Part shown: positions 55,016-63,485 of the stretch, piece after piece
Layout: every line of letters begins with the position of its first letter
Numbering within the stretch: position 1 is the stretch's first letter
Source: Arthrobacter sp. MYb229
GTDB lineage: Bacteria > Actinomycetota > Actinomycetes > Actinomycetales > Micrococcaceae
Length of the DNA stretch: 64,000 bases
Assembly: GCF_002975405.1 (NCBI RefSeq)
Contig: NZ_PCPS01000006.1
Span: 1 to 64,000, forward strand
Reading direction: 5' to 3'
Translations under genes and position numbers: made by a program
Notes under the pieces: generated by a model
Told to the model about the DNA's origin: nothing
What the model saw: only the letters and a program-made list of their open reading frames with translations
Databases searched by the model: none

Positions 55016-56200
55016 ATGATTGCCCCTTCACCTAACACCGCCATTGACCCAGCAGACCTGATCAATTTTGATGCACTGCTCAGCGGCGAAGAACTTGCCC
55101 TGCGGAATCAGGTCCGCTCCTTCGTGAACGAAAACATCAAACCAAACATTGCCAGCTGGTACGAAACAGCGACGTTCCCCCTGGAAATCGTTCCAGAAAT
55201 GGCCAAACTCGGTCTGCTGGGCATGCACCTGCAAGGCTACGGCTGCGCAGGACGTTCTGCTGTCGAATATGGGCTTGCGGGAGCCGAGCTGGAAGCCGGC
55301 GACTCCGGACTGCGCACCTTCGTCTCGGTCCAAGGATCGCTAGCCATGAGCGCCATTTACAAACATGGTTCTGAGGAACAAAAACAAGAGTGGCTGCCAC
55401 AGCTGGCCTCCGGCGAAGCAATCGGCTGCTTTGGCCTGACGGAGCCAACCGCCGGATCCGACCCGTCGAGCATGACGACCTTTGCCCGCCGCGACGGGGA
55501 CGACTGGGTGATCAACGGAATGAAGCGCTGGATTGGCTTGGCAAATGTGGCAAAGGTTGCCGTCATCTGGGCGCAGACCGACGAAGGCATCCGCGGGTTC
55601 GTGGTCCCTACCGAGACCGCTGGATTCAAGGCCACACCAATCGAGCCGAAGCTATCGATGCGAGCTTCGATCCAGTGCGAGATCGAATTGACCGATGTGC
55701 GGCTGCCAGCTAGCGCGGTGCTACCGAACGTTCTCGGTCTCAAGGGCCCATTCTCCTGTCTCAACGAAGCCCGCTACGGCATTATCTGGGGCGCCATGGG
55801 AGCGGCGCGTGACTCCTTCGAGGTGGCGCTGAAGTATTCCCAGGAACGGCTGCAATTCGACAAGCCATTGGCCGGTTATCAGATGACCCAGCAGAAGCTG
55901 GTGGATATGGCTTTGGAAATCAACAAGGGCTTCCTCCTCGCCCTGCATATCGGGCGCCAGAAAGATGCAGGAACCCTCGACCTGCACCAGATATCCGTTG
56001 GCAAGCTGAACAACTGCCGCGAAGCAATCGCGATCTGCCGCGAAGCGCGCACCATCCTTGGCGGAAACGGTATCACCTTGGACTACTCGCCACTGCGTCA
56101 CGCAAATAACCTCGAGTCGGTGCGCACCTACGAAGGTACCGACGAGGTACACACCTTGATTTTGGGTAATAAGCTCACCGGTGTCCCGGCCTTCCGCTAA
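55016..56200 (+). CDS. Acyl-CoA dehydrogenase, glutaryl-CoA-dehydrogenase-like
   Basis: 394 aa. Blocks typical of GCDH are LQGYGCAGRSAVEYGLAGAELEAGDSGLR, CFGLTEPTAGSDPSSM, the FAD loop in ILGGNGITLDY, and TYEGTDEVHTLILG with the catalytic Glu near residue 375, in the same place as in GCDH. It would oxidise and decarboxylate glutaryl-CoA to crotonyl-CoA, passing electrons to ETF. AAGGAGA lies upstream of ATG 55016. Best read as a GCDH, from motif resemblance. Confidence 0.85.
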   Translation: MIAPSPNTAIDPADLINFDALLSGEELALRNQVRSFVNENIKPNIASWYETATFPLEIVPEMAKLGLLGMHLQGYGCAGRSAVEYGLAGAELEAGDSGLRTFVSVQGSLAMSAIYKHGSEEQKQEWLPQLASGEAIGCFGLTEPTAGSDPSSMTTFARRDGDDWVINGMKRWIGLANVAKVAVIWAQTDEGIRGFVVPTETAGFKATPIEPKLSMRASIQCEIELTDVRLPASAVLPNVLGLKGPFSCLNEARYGIIWGAMGAARDSFEVALKYSQERLQFDKPLAGYQMTQQKLVDMALEINKGFLLALHIGRQKDAGTLDLHQISVGKLNNCREAIAICREARTILGGNGITLDYSPLRHANNLESVRTYEGTDEVHTLILGNKLTGVPAFR

Positions 56201-56227
56201 AAATCAGTACAAGGAAAAACTTAGAAT

Positions 56228-57685
56228 ATGACACAGCAGACGAAAGTGGAAAGCCTTCGCCAGTACCTGAACGGTGTCTGGCTTCCGGGAAACGCCAGCG
56301 AGCTCAGCTCCACCAGCGCCGCCGATTCCTCCTTGATTGTTGCCGCAGGCCAAGCGGCAGATGCCAACCAGGTAGTTGAAGCCTTTGAAGCCGCGAACGC
56401 GGCGAAGGCAGGGTGGGCGGCCACCCCGATGGCCGAACGTGCCAGTTATCTGCTGAGAGCTTCGGCCTACCTCACGGAGCATGCGGAGAGAATCGGTACG
56501 GAACTTACTCGTGAAGAAGGTAAAACGCTCGCAGAAGGAATAGGCGAGGTACGCCGTGCGGCACAGATCCTCTCCTATTATGCAGGTGAAGCCGAACGTA
56601 GCGCCGGAACAATGTTCCAATCTCCGCGCGCTGGGGAGCAGATCTTGGTCTCGCATAAGCCCTTGGGCGTGTTGGGCATTGTGACCCCATTCAATTTTCC
56701 GATAGCTATCCCCGCCTGGAAGATCGCCCCCGCGCTGATCTTCGGAAATACCGTGGTTTTCAAGCCGGCGAGCCTGGTCCCGCTGCTGGCGGTGCGGTTG
56801 GTCGAAGCCTTCGAAGCCGCCGGACTACCTGCCGGGGTGCTCAACCTGGTGATCGGTCCGGGCGCACTGGGAGACTCGATCATGAGCCACCCCCATCTGG
56901 AGGGCTTGTCATTCACCGGATCCACAGGTGTCGGGAGAAAGCTCTGCGCCATGGGTGCTGCGCGTGGCATCCCAGTGCAAGCAGAAATGGGTGGAAAGAA
57001 CGCCTCGGTGGTGCTGGCCGATGCAGACCTGGACCTGGCCAGCGAACAGGTACTCTTTGGGGCATTCCGCTCCAGCGGGCAAAAATGCACCGCTACGAGT
57101 CGACTGATCTTGGATGACTCGATTGCCGATGAATTCTTGGAAAAGCTCACCTCGCGACTGGCAAACTGGGTAACCGGAAATCCACTGGATCCAGGGGTCC
57201 AGATGGGACCGGTCATCGACGCCAAATCGGCGAAATCGGTCAGGGCGGGCGTCGCAAAAGCTAGGTCGGAAGGCGCCACCGTTATCTTCGAGGGCGCAGT
57301 TCCAGCCAGCGGAAACTACGTGGCACCGACCGTGCTTGGCATCCCAAGCGATTCTCGGGGTCGGGAAAATTGCGCTTGGCGTGAGGAATTCTTCGCCCCG
57401 GCACTCAGTGTGCTGCGCGTTTCCGGAACCGAGGCCGCCTTCGAAGCCGCCGCGGATTCCGAATTCGGGTTGAGTCTTGCGCTGTTCACTCGCGACCTGG
57501 CTACGGCGATTAGCGCGCAAGAACGCCTGGACGTCGGTATTTTGCATGTGAACTCCGAATCTGCGGGAGCCGATCCGCACGTACCATTTGGCGGGGCGAA
57601 AGCATCCGGATACGGGCCGAAAGAACAGGGAGCCGCCGCCCGCGAGTTTTATACCCACACCACTACCGTGTATCTCCGCGGCTAG
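56228..57685 (+). CDS. NAD(P)-dependent aldehyde dehydrogenase
   Basis: 485 aa. PFNFPIAIPAWKIAPAL near 157-173, the catalytic Glu in EMGGKNASV near 256, and the nucleophile Cys in GQKCTATSRL near 289. In this cluster, a semialdehyde such as glutarate semialdehyde (from 5-aminovalerate or lysine) is the likely substrate, giving the acid for the CoA-transferase. The exact specificity cannot be read. Confidence 0.85.
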   Translation: MTQQTKVESLRQYLNGVWLPGNASELSSTSAADSSLIVAAGQAADANQVVEAFEAANAAKAGWAATPMAERASYLLRASAYLTEHAERIGTELTREEGKTLAEGIGEVRRAAQILSYYAGEAERSAGTMFQSPRAGEQILVSHKPLGVLGIVTPFNFPIAIPAWKIAPALIFGNTVVFKPASLVPLLAVRLVEAFEAAGLPAGVLNLVIGPGALGDSIMSHPHLEGLSFTGSTGVGRKLCAMGAARGIPVQAEMGGKNASVVLADADLDLASEQVLFGAFRSSGQKCTATSRLILDDSIADEFLEKLTSRLANWVTGNPLDPGVQMGPVIDAKSAKSVRAGVAKARSEGATVIFEGAVPASGNYVAPTVLGIPSDSRGRENCAWREEFFAPALSVLRVSGTEAAFEAAADSEFGLSLALFTRDLATAISAQERLDVGILHVNSESAGADPHVPFGGAKASGYGPKEQGAAAREFYTHTTTVYLRG

Positions 57686-57697
57686 GAAGAGGAACTA

Positions 57698-58558
57698 ATG
57701 GATATTAGGACTATTCTGATCATCGGCGCCGGAACTATGGGCCGGCAGATTGCGATGAGTTGCGCACTGGGCGGTTACACCACGATCCTGCAGGACATCT
57801 CGGGCAGCGCTTTGGACGCGGCTCGCAGCGATCTGGAAAGTTGGGCCGCCGGACGTGTCGCTAAGGGCAAGCTGCAGGCAGAGTTTGCCGACGCCGCCTT
57901 GGCACGGCTGAGCCGATCTACCGAGCTGGACGCTAGCGCGGCCCAAGCGGACCTAGTGATCGAAGCGGCAGCCGAACGTTTAGACATTAAACGCTCAATC
58001 TTCGCCGAACTGGGCAAAAACGCTCCAGCTCATGCCATCTTGGTAACCAATTCCTCGACCTTGGCTTCGTCCCAAGTGGCTGAGGCCAGCGGGCGCGCGA
58101 GCCAGGTCTGCAATATGCACTTTTTCAACCCCGCCTTGGTCATGAAGTGCGTAGAAATTGTGCGCAACGAGCAAACCAGTGATGAGACCATCCAGGCGGT
58201 GACGGCGGTCGCCCGCGCGCTAGGGAAAGAGCCGGTGCTGGTGAATAAAGAAATCCCGGGTTTCATTGCTAACCGCATGATGGGGGCAATACAGCGTGAA
58301 GCGCTCAATCTGGCTTCTGCGGAGGTTGCCAGCATCAAAGATATAGACACCACGGCGCGTACCGCGCTGGGGCACCCGATGGGGCCTTTTGAGCTGATGG
58401 ACCTCGTGGGTCTGGACGTTATCGATTTCATTGCCCAAGCGACCTACGCAGAGACCGGTGAGGAGGTGGACCAACCGCACCCGTTGATCACGCAGAAAGT
58501 GACCGAGGGGAAACTGGGCCGTAAGAGCGGTGAAGGATTCTACGAATATCGCAGGTAG
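57698..58558 (+). CDS. 3-hydroxyacyl-CoA dehydrogenase
   Basis: 286 aa. NAD-binding IIGAGTMGRQIAMSCALGG near residues 7-25, the catalytic His in NMHFFNPALVMKCVEIV, and the second domain with GFIANRMMGAIQREAL. Size and blocks match 3-hydroxybutyryl-CoA dehydrogenase (acetoacetyl-CoA formation). It closes the cluster; the crotonase that should act before it is not in the window. Confidence 0.9.
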   Translation: MDIRTILIIGAGTMGRQIAMSCALGGYTTILQDISGSALDAARSDLESWAAGRVAKGKLQAEFADAALARLSRSTELDASAAQADLVIEAAAERLDIKRSIFAELGKNAPAHAILVTNSSTLASSQVAEASGRASQVCNMHFFNPALVMKCVEIVRNEQTSDETIQAVTAVARALGKEPVLVNKEIPGFIANRMMGAIQREALNLASAEVASIKDIDTTARTALGHPMGPFELMDLVGLDVIDFIAQATYAETGEEVDQPHPLITQKVTEGKLGRKSGEGFYEYRR

Positions 58559-58646
58559 CAGCAAACTGCAGAATCTGGACTCGCGGCCGGTATCGACAAT
58601 GTGCTGTCCGCGAGCCCATCGTGTTGCTACCGCATATGCGGAGGGA

Positions 58647-59078
58647 TTAGATGGCTTCCGGTTGCTCACCGAGGATGAAATGACGACCGGAGATCGAGTT
58701 GACGGTCACTCTGATCCAAAAATCTTTGATGCTCTGTGCCCAGGGGCTGACACCGCTTTCGAGAGCCTCATTGATATCTGCTTCGTGCTCCAAAATTTCT
58801 GCGGTACCGTGCACCACTACGGACCAGGCCTCGTCGGAAAGGATTCCGTCGGCCTCCAAAGCAATCGAGGAGTTCACGACCATCGAAGCGAGTTTGTTTC
58901 CCGGCGCAGTGCGTAGGTAGATATTTCCTTTATGCACCGCGTAATTTACCGGAACGATGTCCACGGTTCCGGCCGCCGCAGTGGCTATTCGGCCATGTGC
59001 CGTGTGAGCCAATAGCTCCCAGGACTGTTCTTCGGTGAGCACCAAAACTGGAGCATCATTAGTGTGCTGATATCTCAT
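58647..59078 (-). CDS. Pyridoxamine 5'-phosphate oxidase-family flavoprotein
   Basis: 143 aa, split-barrel FMN-binding fold. Blocks are LLAHTAHGRIATAAAGTVDIVPVNYAVHKGNIYLRTAPGNKLASMV and ALEADGILSDEAWSVVVHGTAEIL. The family binds FMN or F420 and is often involved in nitro or flavin chemistry; substrate unknown. A clean inverted repeat 9 bases upstream may regulate it. Confidence 0.8.
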   Translation of the reverse strand: MRYQHTNDAPVLVLTEEQSWELLAHTAHGRIATAAAGTVDIVPVNYAVHKGNIYLRTAPGNKLASMVVNSSIALEADGILSDEAWSVVVHGTAEILEHEADINEALESGVSPWAQSIKDFWIRVTVNSISGRHFILGEQPEAI

Positions 59079-59086
59079 GCAACTAG

Positions 59087-59107
59087 TTTTCTACGTTATG
59101 TAGAAAA
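59087..59107. promoter_or_regulatory. Operator-like inverted repeat before the flavoprotein gene
   Basis: TTTTCTAC-N5-GTAGAAAA, perfect 8-bp arms, starting 9 bases upstream of the minus-strand start codon at 59078. No regulator is adjacent. It would cover the promoter or start site. Confidence 0.5.
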
Positions 59108-59174
59108 GTTCAAGAGTTTGTGACGCATTTGTTTTTAGACGCGTTGCAGTCCCCGAACATGAAAGACTACTAAC

Positions 59175-60257
59175 ATGAGCCATGCAGCAAGTAATAGGGT
59201 CGCACGCCACGTAGCCTCGCGACTTGAGGACCATGTCCTGCAATGGCGAGCACGCCGTGCCATCGACAAGGGATTGGGTCCGGTTATCCTTCCTTACAAC
59301 GGGTACGGATATGCGGCCAAAAAAGGCGGATGGGTGCGGGTTCTCGCTCGCGTGGTCATGGCTAAACCCGGCGCGTTCGAGGGTGGCAAGCACCATGCCA
59401 AGGTTGTCGAAGATGGGATCCGAGGGTTCCGCAACTTCACCTCGGCGGTACTTCCTTTTGGGAAAGTCACTGTGCTTGCTGACGGAAAGCGGTTCGAAGT
59501 CCTCGCGGACCGCGGCGGCGTCCTAGATGTCAAACTTTCGGTGGATCTGCCAGCTGGCTGGAACGATATTGAAATCACTGCCCACAATGGGCAATCCGCC
59601 ACCGCGCAGATTCTCGTCATCGACGAGACGCAACGTTTCGGCATCATTAGCGATGTGGATGACACGGTTGTCGTGACGGCGCTGCCTAGGCCACTGCTCG
59701 CCGCGTGGAATTCCTTCGTGCTTTCGGAGCATGCCCGCGTCGCGACGCCGGGTATGGCGGTGATGATGCAACGCGTTTTGGCGGAGCACCCGACGAGCCC
59801 AACAATTTATCTTTCTACCGGTGCGTGGAATGTTGCGCAGACTCTGGAACGATTCATCTCGCGCAATTTGTATCCACGGGGTCCGCTGCTTCTGACCGAT
59901 TGGGGGCCAACCGACCGAGGCTGGTTCCGTAGCGGTATGCAACATAAAGTTGACCAATTGCGCAGGCTCGCTGTGGAATTTCCAAACATTGAGTGGATGC
60001 TTATCGGAGACGACGGGCAGCATGATCCGACGATTTACGCGGAGTTTGCCCGGCGCTACCCGGAGCATGTGCACACGATAGTCATCCGTCAATTGACGCC
60101 CTCCGAAGCGGTGCTCGCCGGTGGGCGTTCAACTGATTTGCGCCGCACGACACCAGGCATTCGCTGGAGCTACGAGCCCGACGGGTCCCAGATCCTAGAG
60201 CAATTAGCTGCTTATGATGTGATTCGTCCCGATGATCGCTTGGGGGAGGAAAAATAA
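59175..60257 (+). CDS. App1-family (DUF2183) putative phosphatidate phosphatase
   Basis: 360 aa. The HAD-like catalytic motif IISDVDDTVVVTALPRPLLAAWNSF is near 160-183, followed by PTIYLSTGAWNV and LIGDDGQHDPTIY near 277. Yeast App1 is a Mg2+-dependent phosphatidate phosphatase; bacterial members are not characterised to my knowledge. The stop overlaps the ATG of the thioesterase gene (TAATG). Confidence 0.85.
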   Translation: MSHAASNRVARHVASRLEDHVLQWRARRAIDKGLGPVILPYNGYGYAAKKGGWVRVLARVVMAKPGAFEGGKHHAKVVEDGIRGFRNFTSAVLPFGKVTVLADGKRFEVLADRGGVLDVKLSVDLPAGWNDIEITAHNGQSATAQILVIDETQRFGIISDVDDTVVVTALPRPLLAAWNSFVLSEHARVATPGMAVMMQRVLAEHPTSPTIYLSTGAWNVAQTLERFISRNLYPRGPLLLTDWGPTDRGWFRSGMQHKVDQLRRLAVEFPNIEWMLIGDDGQHDPTIYAEFARRYPEHVHTIVIRQLTPSEAVLAGGRSTDLRRTTPGIRWSYEPDGSQILEQLAAYDVIRPDDRLGEEK

Positions 60258-60724
60258 TGTCCGGCTCGGTACTGTGCGTAGAAGTACCCATGCGTTGGGG
60301 CGACATGGACGCATATGGACATGTCAACAACGTCAATCTGATTCGGCTTATGGAAGAGGCGCGAATCGCTGGCTTCGGCGTACCTGGCGGAACGGGCGCA
60401 CCAGGTTCCAAGCCTAAGGTGGATATATTCTCCGCGGTCCCCAATGGGGTGCAGATCCTTGTTGTTGAGCATCGCGTGCGCTACTCCAGGCCGCTGGAAT
60501 ATCGGAATGTTCCGGTCAGAGTCGATCTGTGGGTAGCGAATATCAAGCCTGCGAGTTTTGATATTTGTTATGAATTCCGAGATCCTGTGGAGGGCCACGT
60601 CTGCGTAAAGGCCTCGACAACGCTGGCCTATTTTGACCCATTAACTTCACGCGTGCAACGTTTGAGCATCGCGGAGCGTGAATCATTGGCTGTGTTGGAA
60701 GGTCCATCGACGTTCGCGCGATAA
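60257..60724 (+). CDS. Acyl-CoA thioesterase, 4HBT (hot-dog) family
   Basis: 155 aa. VPMRWGDMDAYGHVNNVNLIRLMEEARIAGF near 10-40 is the 4-hydroxybenzoyl-CoA-thioesterase signature with the catalytic Asp. It is coupled to the App1 gene, so a role in lipid turnover is possible. Confidence 0.88.
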   Translation: MSGSVLCVEVPMRWGDMDAYGHVNNVNLIRLMEEARIAGFGVPGGTGAPGSKPKVDIFSAVPNGVQILVVEHRVRYSRPLEYRNVPVRVDLWVANIKPASFDICYEFRDPVEGHVCVKASTTLAYFDPLTSRVQRLSIAERESLAVLEGPSTFAR

Positions 60725-60743
60725 CTGGTGGGCTGTAAATGAA

Positions 60744-60762
60744 TTAGGGTAGGTCTATCTAG
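60744..60762. promoter_or_regulatory. IdeR/DtxR iron box of the siderophore-interacting protein gene
   Basis: TTAGGGTAGGTCTATCTAG agrees with the DtxR consensus TTAGGTTAGGCTAACCTAA at 13 of 19 positions, including TTAGG at the left end. It lies 25 bases before the gene start. Confidence 0.65.
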
Positions 60763-60787
60763 TCTTATTCAGTTAGGAAGTGTTTTT

Positions 60788-61624
60788 GTGGCACGAGCAG
60801 AGGGTGGGCGCCCGGTGCGCCCGCAAGTTGTTTTGCAGGTTGTTAAGCGGCAGCAAATTTCGGAACACCTGGTTCGCCTCACCTTTGGTGGCCCTGGGTT
60901 TGAGAATTTCGTCGACAAATCAGCGACAGACCGTTACATCAAGATACTTTTCGCCAAGCCGGAGCTGGGCTTGACGCTACCCTACGACATGGATGAATTG
61001 CGCGAACGGCTGCCCGGAGAAGATATGCCGGTGCGCCGGACGTATACGGTGCGCCGTTCCGATGCGGCCGCGGGCACTATTGAAGTTGACTTTGTCGTCC
61101 ATGGAAGCGATGGGCTGGCCGGACCGTGGGCGCGTGATGCGAAGATCGGCGACTCTGTCTGCTTCTCGGGCCCCGGTGGCATGTATGAGCCCAAGGGCGA
61201 ATTCGATTTCCACCTCCTCGTAGGTGATGAGACTGCGATTCCTGCGATCGCGGCATCGCTCGAGGCCATGCGTGAAGACATGGTGGGGCAGGTGCTCATT
61301 GAGGTCGAAGGCGCAGGGGACGAAATTGAAATGCGCGCACCCCGTGGTGTTGATATCCGCTGGATCCATCGCGGCGCGGCGTTTACCCCGGAGGCCTCAA
61401 CCCTTGAGTCGGCAGTGCGCCAGCACCCTTGGCCGGGCGGACGGGTGCAAGTTTTCGCGCATGGCGAGCGTGAGGTGATGAAGGCACTGCGCTCCTATTT
61501 CTATGACGAGCGTGGCGTGGACCGTCGGGATATGTCGCTGTCGGCCTACTGGGCTTTTGGCCGCGCGGAAGATGTATTCCAAGCTGAAAAGCGGACGCCC
61601 GTGGGTCAAATATTCAACGAGTAG
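60788..61624 (+). CDS. Siderophore-interacting protein (FAD-dependent ferric reductase)
   Basis: 278 aa, GTG start after TTAGGAAG. FAD-binding part with RRTYTVRRSDAAAGTIEVDFVVHGSDGLAGPWA near 85-118, then the SIP domain with HLLVGDETAIPAIAASLEAM near 143-162, and the typical last part AYWAFGRAEDVFQAEK. It reduces ferric siderophore to free iron in the cytoplasm. An iron box directly upstream and an IdeR gene in the window suggest iron repression. Confidence 0.92.
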   Translation: MARAEGGRPVRPQVVLQVVKRQQISEHLVRLTFGGPGFENFVDKSATDRYIKILFAKPELGLTLPYDMDELRERLPGEDMPVRRTYTVRRSDAAAGTIEVDFVVHGSDGLAGPWARDAKIGDSVCFSGPGGMYEPKGEFDFHLLVGDETAIPAIAASLEAMREDMVGQVLIEVEGAGDEIEMRAPRGVDIRWIHRGAAFTPEASTLESAVRQHPWPGGRVQVFAHGEREVMKALRSYFYDERGVDRRDMSLSAYWAFGRAEDVFQAEKRTPVGQIFNE

Positions 61625-61742
61625 CCCGAACGCAATTGGCCTGGATGGAGCCTTGGGCCTGCAGTGCAAATGATCCGTGAACTGCAAGTTCGGTTAATTA
61701 GGCACCCCTAAGCTTAATAATCGGAAATATGATCATTGATGC

Positions 61743-61773
61743 TTGACGTTATTGGCTGAATTTGCCGTAAGCT
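61743..61773 (+). promoter_or_regulatory. Promoter candidate of the 61781 transcript
   Basis: TTGACG (61743-61748) and TAAGCT (61768-61773) with a 19-base spacer. The predicted start site falls at about 61781. Confidence 0.45.
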
Positions 61774-61780
61774 AAGGTCA

Positions 61781-61985
61781 ATGCCTACCCCGTGTGTGGA
61801 CGGGGAAGGCAAGCAATTTGATCGACGGGGATCGTTCGGTTGCTACCACGTGGCTTACTCACCATGCAGTAGTTGCCGGCGGTACCGGGAAAATTGTAAA
61901 CAGGGGATCAGCTGGCTTGCTCAATCAGCCGAACCGCAAAATTGAGACGTATCGGCTTAGAATCTGTCGGTGCGTCTCAATTTTT
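61781..61985 (+). ncRNA. Candidate small RNA or leaderless Cys-rich peptide transcript
   Basis: A 205-base unit with a promoter candidate before it and a terminator at its end, and no known gene. The first 31 bases fold as TGCCT-A-CCCCGT / ACGGGG-A-AGGCA (61782-61811). The same stretch also opens with ATG 61781 and stays open for 54 codons to TGA 61945, with Cys at 5, 21, 29, 32 and 39 (e.g. MPTPCVDGEGKQFDRRGSFG at the start). Which reading is right is open. It does not resemble SRP RNA, RNase P RNA or tmRNA. Confidence 0.45.
61938..61984. terminator. Strong terminator before alkA's 3' end
   Basis: AAAATTGAGACG (61938-61949) pairs with CGTCTCAATTTT (61973-61984). Followed by a T-run on the plus strand; works in both directions. 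Its right arm contains the alkA stop codon. Confidence 0.9.
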
Positions 61986-62822
61986 GTTTGCTTCGAAGGC
62001 CCACAACAAGACGGTGGCCAGTGATCTAGCGCCTTCTGGAAGCTGAAGGCATTCAATGTCTGGGATGCGCAACTGGCGCATGGCCCGTTTCACTACTAAG
62101 TCCGTATCCAAGAATATGGACTTCTGACGTAAGCCACGCAATGCAACATAGTCCCGTGTCCAGGGGCCAACGCCTTTCAGGGCGAGCAGGCTGCTGAGGA
62201 ACTCGTCATGGTTTTCGGCTAGACGCCCGCCGGTGTGAATAAACCACGTGGCGACCCGGAGAAGCGTCTCTGCGCGGGAAAGCGGGCAGCGGATCACCTG
62301 CTGGAGTTCTTCGGCGGTTAGTTGCGCGGTGGCGTGCGCATCGGGGAACGCCCGCAGTCCGCAGGCGTGAAGTTCTCCGAGCGCTTCGACGAATCGGGTG
62401 GCGAGGGTTCGGGCTGCGCTCGTTGAGATCTGTTGCCCTAGAACTGTCGTGGCGAGCGCCTCAAAGAGGTCCGGGTAGCTGATAAGCCGCAGGTTCGGGA
62501 AGTTGTCCAATGCTGGCTGCAGGGCACTGATGGTGGCCAGTTGCTGATAACTGAGCTCATTCGAGTCAGCTAGGCCTAGCCAGGTGCTAATGATCTTGGC
62601 GAGTCTGGGGTGCAGCGATTCTGGGGCTTGCGTGTGCACCGTGGCCTCGTGGGTGCCGAGCAGTATTTTGAGTTCGTGGAGCTGATCATCGATGCGTAGC
62701 ACGCGGACGACGCTCGACGCTTCGCGATCCAGCCGCTCCTGATTCGGCAATGAATGGATAGCCAGGACCGAGAGTGCGTGCGAGGCATCCAGAACTCCGT
62801 CCACTGGAACCGTGAACTTCAT
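61977..62822 (-). CDS. alkA: DNA-3-methyladenine glycosylase II (AlkA-like)
   Basis: 281 aa. HhH-GPD fold: ALATTVLGQQISTSAARTLATRFVE near 125-149, the helix-hairpin-helix ALKGVGPWTRDYVALRGL, and the catalytic Asp in IFLDTDLVVKRAM. Removes several alkylated purines. There is no N-terminal Ada domain. Its ATG directly follows the tag stop (TAG then ATG), so both are translated together. Confidence 0.9.
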   Translation of the reverse strand: MKFTVPVDGVLDASHALSVLAIHSLPNQERLDREASSVVRVLRIDDQLHELKILLGTHEATVHTQAPESLHPRLAKIISTWLGLADSNELSYQQLATISALQPALDNFPNLRLISYPDLFEALATTVLGQQISTSAARTLATRFVEALGELHACGLRAFPDAHATAQLTAEELQQVIRCPLSRAETLLRVATWFIHTGGRLAENHDEFLSSLLALKGVGPWTRDYVALRGLRQKSIFLDTDLVVKRAMRQLRIPDIECLQLPEGARSLATVLLWAFEANKN

Positions 62823-63419
62823 CTAGGCTGGCCAGACGCCAGAGGTGCCGCGGCGATGTGAGCCGACTAGGTGCGTATCAACGATCCCAATAGCCTCCAT
62901 TAGCGCGAACATAGTCGTTGGGCCAACGAACTTAAAGCCACGCTTTTTGAGGTATTTGGCCAGCGCGCTGGACTCCGGGCTCTGCGTGGGAATTTCAGCC
63001 AAGGTGCGTGGGAACGGGGTGCTTTCAGGTTTGAAAGACCAGATCAGCTGGGACAGGCCTCCATCGTCACGCAATGCGAGCGTCGCCTGAGCGTTGGCGA
63101 TGGTTGCCCGAATCTTGAGTTTATTTCTGACAATACCGGCATCGTCCATGAGTCGCTCGTAATCCTGCTCACCGTAGGCCGAGACCAACTGCGGGTCGAA
63201 TCCCTGAAAGGCGGAACGGAAGTTTTCGCGCTTGGCCAGAATTGTGGCCCACGATAAACCTGACTGGAAGCCCTCTAGGCTGAGTCGTTCAAACAGGGCT
63301 TGTTCCCCGGTGACAGGCATGCCCCATTCGGTGTCGTAGTACTCGCGCAGCAGCGCGTTGCTTGCGGCCCATTGCGGGCGGGCCAACCCGTCTGCACCAA
63401 TAACTAAATCTTCACTCAT
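62823..63419 (-). CDS. tag: DNA-3-methyladenine glycosylase I
   Basis: 198 aa from ATG 63419 (an extension to 63470 lacks family sequence). Blocks are YYDTEWGMPVTGEQALFERLSLEGFQSGLSWATILAKRENFRSAF, a C-terminal KKRGFKFVGPTTMFALMEAIGIVDTH, and Cys and His zinc ligands partly visible: the usual N-terminal Cys (RCxW) is not present here, which is odd. It excises 3-methyladenine. In operon with alkA. Confidence 0.88.
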   Translation of the reverse strand: MSEDLVIGADGLARPQWAASNALLREYYDTEWGMPVTGEQALFERLSLEGFQSGLSWATILAKRENFRSAFQGFDPQLVSAYGEQDYERLMDDAGIVRNKLKIRATIANAQATLALRDDGGLSQLIWSFKPESTPFPRTLAEIPTQSPESSALAKYLKKRGFKFVGPTTMFALMEAIGIVDTHLVGSHRRGTSGVWPA

Positions 63420-63485
63420 GAAATCATCATGCCACTTGCGTATCGAGGACGCAGAGTCATAAACGGCCATTTGCAGAAGCTCGAG

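Noticed and set aside
61781-61985. SRP RNA, RNase P RNA, tmRNA or 6C RNA
   Set aside because: The conserved signatures (e.g. GGTCCGGAAGGAAGCAG for SRP RNA, or C-rich loops for 6C) are absent.
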